A program made the translations under genes and the position numbers. This document shows positions 53,460-58,610 of a DNA stretch of 58,610 nucleotides, one piece after another. Origin of the DNA: Acididesulfobacillus acetoxydans (lineage in GTDB: Bacteria > Bacillota > Desulfitobacteriia > Desulfitobacteriales > Desulfitobacteriaceae); assembly GCF_900016645.1 (NCBI RefSeq), contig NZ_CDGJ01000092.1; one strand, written 5' to 3'. The number at the start of each line of letters is the position of its first letter. The stretch's first letter is position 1. The notes under the pieces are model-generated. The model worked only from the letters and a program-made list of their open reading frames with translations. It was not told the origin of the DNA and did no database searches.

Positions 53460-53906
53460 GGTGCTTTCCGGGCGATGATCATACCAAGATTACCTTGAAG
53501 GTTGTCAGCCTTCCCATTTCACTTTACCGTTCAAGAAGATGTCCTAAAGCTCATCAACGAGGCTTCCCTAACTGCTCAATCAAATCGTTCCCTGCGGCTT
53601 CCGGAGCGCCAGGAAGCAAATCGGGCCTCCCTCCGCCCCTATCAGCCAGGGTCGTTAAGAATTCGCGGTGGCTGCGGCCTGGCCGGTAATCCGGTTCCCA
53701 GCTGGGATAGCGCAGACAAGTCTCCAGTGAACCATAGAGATTCAATGTCGCCTGGGAGCGAGGGCTTTTTACAGTTCTTACTAGGGCCTATGTCCGCTTG
53801 CCCTCATCGGCTCTTGCACCCCTGGAGCACCTGTGCTAAAATAATACGCAATAAGAGCACGAAAAGAGCATAATTAAGCCGTAATCATGTATGGGAGTGA
53901 TGCGCA

Positions 53907-54176
53907 ATGGTGATTAAGCCCACAACGGCTCTGAGAACAGAGCTTGGTGAAATAACGAGGATATGTAAAGAAAAGTCTGAACCCGTTTATTTGACAAAGA
54001 ATGGCGAGGGTGAACTGGTTGTCATGAGCATTGCCGCGTATGAACGAAGAGAAGCTATGCTCAACCTGAGAGCCAAACTGTTGGAAGCGGAGCAGCAGCG
54101 GCTTAACGGAACGCCGACTTACACGACGGATGATGTGAGAGGGTATATCAGGGGTCTCCATCATGAGCAGGCATAG
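53907..54176 (+). CDS. Type II antitoxin, Phd/YefM family
   Basis: This 89-residue protein has an N-terminal Phd/YefM DNA-binding fold (TTALRTELGEITRICKEKSEPVYLTKNGEGELVVMSIAAYE) and a C-terminal disordered toxin-binding tail. It neutralises the downstream toxin and represses the pair. The ATG follows GGGAGTGATGCGCA. Its last 14 bp overlap the toxin gene, the usual coupling. Confidence 0.9.
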   Translation: MVIKPTTALRTELGEITRICKEKSEPVYLTKNGEGELVVMSIAAYERREAMLNLRAKLLEAEQQRLNGTPTYTTDDVRGYIRGLHHEQA

Positions 54177-54462
54177 AGTCACGATGCTGCAAATCGCCCG
54201 TGAGGACATGGTTGAAATATACCTTTACATTGCGGCGGACAGTCCGAAAGCGGCACTGGACCTGGCAGAGAAGGTGGCCGGGAAAATTGACACACTCGCG
54301 GACTTTCCGCTCATCGGAAAAATCGTACCTGACACCGAGCTGGCAAAACAGGAATACCGTATGCTGATGATCGATGGCTATATTGCGTTTTATAAGGTGG
54401 TAGGTGATAAGGTTGTAGTGTACAGAGTGTTGAATGCCGCGCGAAATTACCCCGATTTATGA
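54163..54462 (+). CDS. Type II toxin, RelE/ParE superfamily
   Basis: This 99-residue toxin has the RelE/ParE fold: IAREDMVEIYLYIAADSPKAALDLAEKV, then the beta-sheet FPLIGKIVPDTELAKQEYRMLMIDGYIAFYKV and VYRVLNAARNYPDL. The family either cleaves ribosome-bound mRNA or poisons gyrase; the Asp-Tyr-rich sheet and the NAARNYPDL ending are closer to ParE/YoeB-like members, so activity cannot be settled from sequence. Confidence 0.9.
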   Translation: MSRHRVTMLQIAREDMVEIYLYIAADSPKAALDLAEKVAGKIDTLADFPLIGKIVPDTELAKQEYRMLMIDGYIAFYKVVGDKVVVYRVLNAARNYPDL

Positions 54463-54498
54463 GAATGACACACGGATTGTGGCCGAAAGAGAGAAACA

Positions 54499-56454
54499 AT
54501 GGATGTTTTAACGGCTGAAAACCTGACAAAAAGCTATGGCGAAAAAGTACTTTTCTCTGAGATATCTTTTGGTATTGATGAAGGAGATAAGATAGGAATT
54601 ATTGGGGTGAACGGCGCAGGCAAGTCGACGTTGTTAAAGATTTTGGCGGGCGTGGAATGGCCGGATCAGGGTCAAGTCACGGTCGGAAACAGTGTGCGCC
54701 TCGAGTACCTGCCCCAAAATCCGGATTTTGAGGATGAGGCGACGGTCTTGCAGCAGGTATTCAAAGGAACTTCACCGGTGATGCAGCTTCTGAATGCTTA
54801 CGAATCGGCGCTTGAGAAGCTCACGAATCATCCGGATCACCCCGCATACCAACGAGGGCTTCTGTCCTTGGGGCAGAAAATGGACGCTGCTAATGCCTGG
54901 CAACTGGAAAGTGAAGCGAAGACCGTTCTCAATAAACTGGGAATTCACGAGTTTGATGCGGCGGTGGGGAGGTTATCGGGCGGCCAGCGCAAAAGAGTGG
55001 CTTTGGCGAGTGCCCTCATCAACCCGGCGGAAATACTCGTTCTGGATGAGCCCACCAACCACATCGACAATGATACGGTGGATTGGTTAGAGCAATATTT
55101 AAACAAGCGCAAGGGTGCGCTGATCATGATCACGCACGACCGCTATTTCCTGGATCGGATGGTTACCCGGATTATGGAGCTAGACCAGGGAAAACTCTAT
55201 CCATACCCGGGCAACTACAGTCGTTACTTGGAACTGAAGGCCGGACGCCTGGAACGGGAAGAGGCTTCAGAGCGCAAGTGGCAAAACCGTTTGCGTAACG
55301 AGCTGGCCTGGATCCAACGGGGGGCCCAAGGGCGTTCCACTAAACAAAAAGCTAGGATTGAGCGTTTTAAGAAACTTCAGGCCGAAAAACCGCCGGAACC
55401 TTTGGGACATGTCGAAATTGCCACTGGGGCATCCCGCTTGGGCAAAAAAGTCTTGGCCTGGACTCACCTGCATAAAGAGTTTTCAGGCCGGGGTGTTGTG
55501 ATCGAGGATTTTAGTTACAGCTTGTTAAGAAATGATCGGATAGGGATTATTGGCCCGAATGGGAGCGGTAAATCGACTCTGTTGAACTTACTGGCCGGGC
55601 GCAGTGTTCCGGAAAGCGGCTGTGTCGATTGGGGTTCCACGGTCAAAATCGGCTATTTTGCCCAGGAGAACACGGAGATGAATCCTGATACTCGGGTGAT
55701 TGACTATATCAAAGAGGTTGCGGAAGTGATTCCCACTTCCGATGGGAGGACCGTGACGGCCGCCCAAATGCTGGAACGTTTTTTGTTTGTGCCCTCGTCC
55801 CAGTGGACGGCCATTTCGAAGCTCTCCGGGGGAGAAAAGCGCAGGCTCTATCTTCTGCACATCTTGATGGGGGCTCCCAATGTCCTCTTAATGGACGAGC
55901 CCACTAACGATTTGGACATTCAGACTTTGACGGTTTTGGAAGAGTACCTGGATGAGTTTCCGGGGGCTGTTTTGGCCGTTTCGCACGACAGGTATTTTCT
56001 CGATCGCATGGCCGGCAAGATTTTTGCTTTCACGGGAACAGGGCAGATTGAAGCCTATGTGGGAAACTACTCGGATTATCAGGCGTGGCAACTTTCGGGA
56101 CAAGTCGGCCCGTCTGTGGAGGTCCCGTCTGAGAAGGCTCAGCTTAAGAAGGCGGAATTAGAAGAAGAAAAACCGGAGAGAAGGAAAGAACGCCCGTTGA
56201 AAATGAGCTATAAAGAACAACGGGAATATGAGCAAATAGAAGACCAAATTGCGCAAACGGAAGAAGAACTCAAAGAGATTCAACATGAAATGAATGAACA
56301 GGGAAGCAATTTTTCCAGACTGCAGGAATTGACGATAAAGCAACAGGCGGCTGAGCAGAAGCTTGATGAAATGTTGGAGCGTTGGACCTACCTCAATGAA
56401 TTGGCAGAAAAGATTAGGCAGGGCAGAAGTTGTACTGCAAACATTTCGTCCTGA
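54499..56454 (+). CDS. ABC-F family ATPase (translation factor type)
   Basis: This 651-residue soluble protein with two ABC domains and no membrane segment has GVNGAGKST, LSGGQRKRVALA and LDEPTNHID in the first domain and GPNGSGKST, LSGGEKRRLYLL and MDEPTNDLD in the second, with a helical linker between (about 235-330). A C-terminal coiled coil (about 555-640) is rich in Glu/Lys. This is the layout of Uup/YfmR/YdiF proteins, which relieve stalled ribosomes; an antibiotic-resistance role is possible but unproven. The ATG follows a purine-rich GAAAGAGAG. It lies 36 bp after the toxin gene. Confidence 0.93.
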   Translation: MDVLTAENLTKSYGEKVLFSEISFGIDEGDKIGIIGVNGAGKSTLLKILAGVEWPDQGQVTVGNSVRLEYLPQNPDFEDEATVLQQVFKGTSPVMQLLNAYESALEKLTNHPDHPAYQRGLLSLGQKMDAANAWQLESEAKTVLNKLGIHEFDAAVGRLSGGQRKRVALASALINPAEILVLDEPTNHIDNDTVDWLEQYLNKRKGALIMITHDRYFLDRMVTRIMELDQGKLYPYPGNYSRYLELKAGRLEREEASERKWQNRLRNELAWIQRGAQGRSTKQKARIERFKKLQAEKPPEPLGHVEIATGASRLGKKVLAWTHLHKEFSGRGVVIEDFSYSLLRNDRIGIIGPNGSGKSTLLNLLAGRSVPESGCVDWGSTVKIGYFAQENTEMNPDTRVIDYIKEVAEVIPTSDGRTVTAAQMLERFLFVPSSQWTAISKLSGGEKRRLYLLHILMGAPNVLLMDEPTNDLDIQTLTVLEEYLDEFPGAVLAVSHDRYFLDRMAGKIFAFTGTGQIEAYVGNYSDYQAWQLSGQVGPSVEVPSEKAQLKKAELEEEKPERRKERPLKMSYKEQREYEQIEDQIAQTEEELKEIQHEMNEQGSNFSRLQELTIKQQAAEQKLDEMLERWTYLNELAEKIRQGRSCTANISS

Positions 56455-56571
56455 GGACTACAGATACATTTATACCAGAAAAAATGTCATCATTTTCCGC
56501 CTGTGCTATAATTTCTTTCTAAATGCTCATTGAATGGTTCCTGAACATCTACTCCTTTTTTACCAATGCTC

Positions 56572-56610
56572 AGCGTCCATCCCCGACCTCTAAGGTCGGG
56601 GATGGACGCT
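56572..56610. repeat. Right-end hairpin of the IscB element
   Basis: A perfect 18-bp stem AGCGTCCATCCCCGACCT (56572-56589) with its complement at 56593-56610 and a CTA loop starts 5 bp past the iscB stop. Such subterminal hairpins are recognised by IS200/IS605-type transposases, and this one could also end the iscB transcript. Confidence 0.9.
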
Positions 56611-56615
56611 GGTTC

Positions 56616-57930
56616 CTACCTGAAACATAGTCCTTTCCCATAATATAACGGGCTAACTAACTCTGTCTTCACCGGCTTGGCTAGATCCGTTAACTTAATA
56701 TAAGCTCCCCTGTTCTGAATGCCTTTCACGGAAAACCTCTGTCCGGCTAAAAGGACTGTATCTCCCGGTTGGTATGCATGCCGCCTCTTCCGTATACTGC
56801 GACGGCCTTTTGAGAGTTTCCGACCTCGAAAAACCCGCAGATTAGGTCCGTTCAAGTTCTTGTTCCGGGTTCTTCTGCCGGAAAATAACTCCCCACCGGA
56901 AGCTTTCTCACTTGTGCGAATGTCGATGTACCTGGCATCGTAGAACAACTCCAAGCTCCGATTATTCCGCCGAATCTGCTTCACCTGTAGCGGATCAACT
57001 CTTTGCTGGCGGGTTCCTCCAGCGATACAAAACGCATCGTTGGCATGAGACTTAACAAGTCCTAACTCAATGCGTTTTGCCTTTGTGACATGCCCATAGG
57101 TGTGTTCACAACCAAGGGCATTAACCAGTTTCCAGCGCACAATCGACATAAATGTCTCCGGCTTGTAACTTTTGACCTTCAGCTGCCAACCGTGCAGAAA
57201 TCCGCTAGGCTGATGATTGGCCGGGGTATGACATTTTGTGCAGAGCGTGATCAAATTCCCTGGCCTGTCACTTCGATCTTCTTTCCAGAAGCCGATATGA
57301 TGCACTTGCAACACTTTTTCTCCGGCTTTGTTTTTGCACTCCGGGTTTTGGCATTGATGATTATCCCGGTGAAAGATGTACTCCCGGAGGTTCCAGAATC
57401 CATACTGTTCGCCCTGTTGGTAGCCCTTCCCTTCGATTCCGGGATTTTTGATCGCCTGGATGTCGAAGGCAGCTACTTCTACGACAACTTTGCTTATGGG
57501 AACCAAGGTAGAAATTTTGTCTACCAAGTGGATATGAGTATCCAGCTTGTTCTGTAGACTGGGAGCCAGCCACCCTGCCGGTTTTCTGCGGTTACTAAAA
57601 CGCTTGGCCCGGTAGCGAAGTCTGTTTCGCCGCTGCCTGCGGTACATAGAACGTTCCTTGTTGCGTTCGACCTGGCCTTGAAGCAAGGTTAATTCCCCAG
57701 CTATCAGTTCCTTTGTTGTATTGACCGCTGAGAAACCCACATGGGTATACCCGGAGTCCAAGCCTAAAGCAGCCGATTGCGTATACTCCGTCGTTTCATA
57801 CATAAGCTGGACAGTGAAAGGCTTTGCCTGGATCCCCTTAGCTTTGCCATCCCTTAAGCATCCTTCGTACTTTGCCATGTCGTTCAGTCGGCATCAACGG
57901 TGTCCCGTCTTTCGATAATACATAGACCAC
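56616..57930 (-). pseudogene. iscB: iscB RNA-guided nuclease, interrupted by a +1 frameshift
   Basis: The first frame (57930-57853) encodes the IscB PLMP domain, VYVLSKDGTPLMPT...KVRRMLK. The second (57851-56616) carries the rest, resuming DGKAKGIQAKPFTVQL. Removing one G from the GGG at 57853-57851 joins them into about 437 residues. The second part has RuvC-I (LGLDSGYTHVG), an Arg-rich bridge helix (RRQRRNRLRYR), RuvC-II (VVVEVAAFD), HNH (CQNPEC, HHI, CTKCH) and RuvC-III (KSHANDAF), so all nickase motifs survive. The first frame starts at GTG 57930, 9 nt after GAGGAG. It may be a fresh mutation, a sequencing error or slippage-rescued. Confidence 0.88.
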
Positions 57931-57945
57931 GTTTTTCATCTCCTC

Positions 57946-58243
57946 GAAGAGATAAGTCTGTCTAAAAGACAGTGGGTCCACATCGCCAATGTTAATGCCA
58001 GGTTTTTGTGTGAGCATCACTTCTCCTACCCATCAGAGATGTTCAGACACTCACCGCAGGCCCTGGGACGTGTGGAGTATCCCAGGGTGCCTATATATTC
58101 TGGCTTAACGGAGTGGAAGGCGGTCCCCTTACGGTGAACATCCCGACCACTGGGGCTAATCAACCGGGCCTGGGGGCGTGCAAGACTGGCTTACACGTTT
58201 CCCCAAGCCCCCACTTAACGCCGGTTACGGCGTTAAGTGGGGG
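57946..58243 (-). ncRNA. Candidate omegaRNA upstream of iscB
   Basis: IscB guide RNAs are encoded just 5' of iscB with the guide at their 5' end, taken from DNA flanking the left end. This 300-bp stretch has no gene and is highly structured: a 16-bp perfect stem with GTTA loop (58208-58243), an 8-bp stem CCCTGGGA/TCCCAGGG (58061-58068/58080-58087) and several GC-rich segments between. The limits are approximate; transcription is not shown. Confidence 0.65.
58208..58243. repeat. Left-end hairpin of the IscB element
   Basis: CCCCCACTTAACGCCG (58208-58223) pairs perfectly with CGGCGTTAAGTGGGGG (58228-58243). A second hairpin TAACCAT-ATC-ATGGTTA (58270-58286) lies just outside, in likely host flank. 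Confidence 0.88.
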
Positions 58244-58373
58244 TAGTTGACATTATTGTCTAAACCGTTTAACCATATCATGGTTAGTATCCTGGTCCAA
58301 TCGAGGCGGGTTCTAGAACTTGGTAAGGGGCAAGTAGCGGGGTGAGTTGACCTCGGGTAAGTTTGACATAAGG

Positions 58374-58577
58374 CTATTTCTCAGAATCATTCCTATGATA
58401 TTCCTCTATAGTTTTGATAATCCGTACGGAACATCCGAAGATCGTAGCAATAATCAGGCATGTTCCGATCCAAATTGCATTGGTAGGATTATTCGCATCT
58501 AAGAACATACCTAGATTGCCCTGAAAAAGTAGGTTTGCAAACCGTCCCTTGACCGACCCCCTGGGATCGGAATACAT
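58374..58577 (-). CDS. Hypothetical single-span membrane protein, possibly the end of a longer gene
   Basis: This frame encodes 67 residues from ATG 58577, but it stays open to the window edge, so it may be the C-terminus of a larger protein. It has one hydrophobic helix (about 34-53, NAIWIGTCLIIATIFGCSVR) followed by a charged tail IKTIEEYHRNDSEK. A weak GGGGA lies 9 nt before the ATG. I do not recognise a family. Confidence 0.45.
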   Translation of the reverse strand: MYSDPRGSVKGRFANLLFQGNLGMFLDANNPTNAIWIGTCLIIATIFGCSVRIIKTIEEYHRNDSEK

Positions 58578-58610
58578 CAGTATGAATCCCCGGCATTGTA
58601 GAGGGGTATT

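Larger units (their letters stand above)
56572..58243 (-). mobile_element. IscB (OMEGA) IS200/IS605-superfamily element without a transposase gene
   Basis: The element is oriented on the minus strand. It contains a long hairpin near the left end (58208-58243), a candidate omegaRNA region, iscB and a long hairpin near the right end (56572-56610). No tnpA-like Y1 transposase is present, so mobilisation would need a transposase in trans. The true boundaries lie somewhat outside the hairpins and cannot be fixed without an empty site. Confidence 0.8.

Noticed and set aside
53454..53906. Short ORFs between arsR-like and antitoxin genes (53453-53689, 53502-53873)
   Set aside because: Composition unlike neighbouring proteins, no starts with ribosome-binding sites, no recognised motifs.
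56572..58243. TnpB (IS605) instead of IscB
   Set aside because: An N-terminal PLMP domain and an HNH inserted between RuvC-II and RuvC-III identify IscB; TnpB lacks both.

Overview
The window looks like chromosomal DNA from an anaerobic, spore-forming, menaquinone-based Bacillota (Clostridia), most like the Desulfitobacterium/Desulfosporosinus group. This assignment is an inference. It rests on two CotF-type spore coat genes, a DsrMK-like membrane Fe-S/cytochrome b pair, a selenocysteine formate dehydrogenase, a CoA-disulfide reductase-rhodanese, a cytochrome bd operon, an S-box riboswitch on metA and strong AGGAGG ribosome-binding sites. I saw no rRNA, tRNA or CRISPR array.

Layout. 1-2.4 kb: minisatellite DNA, a YihY membrane protein and a small heat-shock protein. 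2.4-8.9 kb: a complete peptide ABC importer on the minus strand in the unusual order C-A-B-D-F. 9.3-10.8 kb: an APC amino-acid permease. 10.8-14.5 kb: a response regulator, histidine kinase and unknown lipoprotein read as one unit. 14.6-17.4 kb: a small membrane peptide, a three-copy 79-bp repeat and a membrane-anchored HtrA protease, flanked by an inverted 16-bp sequence. 17.5-23.4 kb: an acyl-CoA synthetase, S-box-controlled metA, a DUF1848 protein and an aminotransferase. 23.4-28.0 kb: dsrMK-like genes and a CoADR-rhodanese, a possible sulfur/thiol electron-transfer group. 28.2-35.2 kb: cydA-cydB-cydDC(fused)-mgsA behind a near-consensus promoter. 35.5-40.5 kb: a PqqD-like protein, dipeptidase PepV and a class A penicillin-binding protein. 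41-44.7 kb: a stand-alone PduL-type phosphotransacylase, a sugar-nucleotide epimerase and a glycosyltransferase.

44.7-51.9 kb: fdnGHI-fdhE. The catalytic subunit is split in a plain ORF call by an in-frame UGA that is almost certainly selenocysteine (residue 197), followed by a SECIS-like hairpin. Upstream lies a membrane protein joining an extracellular sensor region and HAMP domain directly to a CitB/DcuR-type DNA-binding domain, a plausible one-step regulator. 52-56.5 kb: two CotF-like genes, an ArsR-family repressor, a Phd/RelE-type toxin-antitoxin pair and an ABC-F ATPase. 56.5-58.3 kb: an IscB (OMEGA) element with perfect 18-bp and 16-bp hairpins near its two ends and an upstream candidate omegaRNA. 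Its iscB reading frame is broken by a single-base frameshift between the PLMP domain and RuvC-I, although every recognisable catalytic motif is otherwise kept.

A recurrent theme is minisatellite DNA whose period is a multiple of 3: 15 bp at the left edge, 18 bp in htrA, 21 bp in the CydD-CydC linker and about 48 bp upstream of fdnG. Some copies are translated, so protein linker lengths could vary between strains. Gene starts were moved from the longest ORF wherever a ribosome-binding site clearly decided otherwise.
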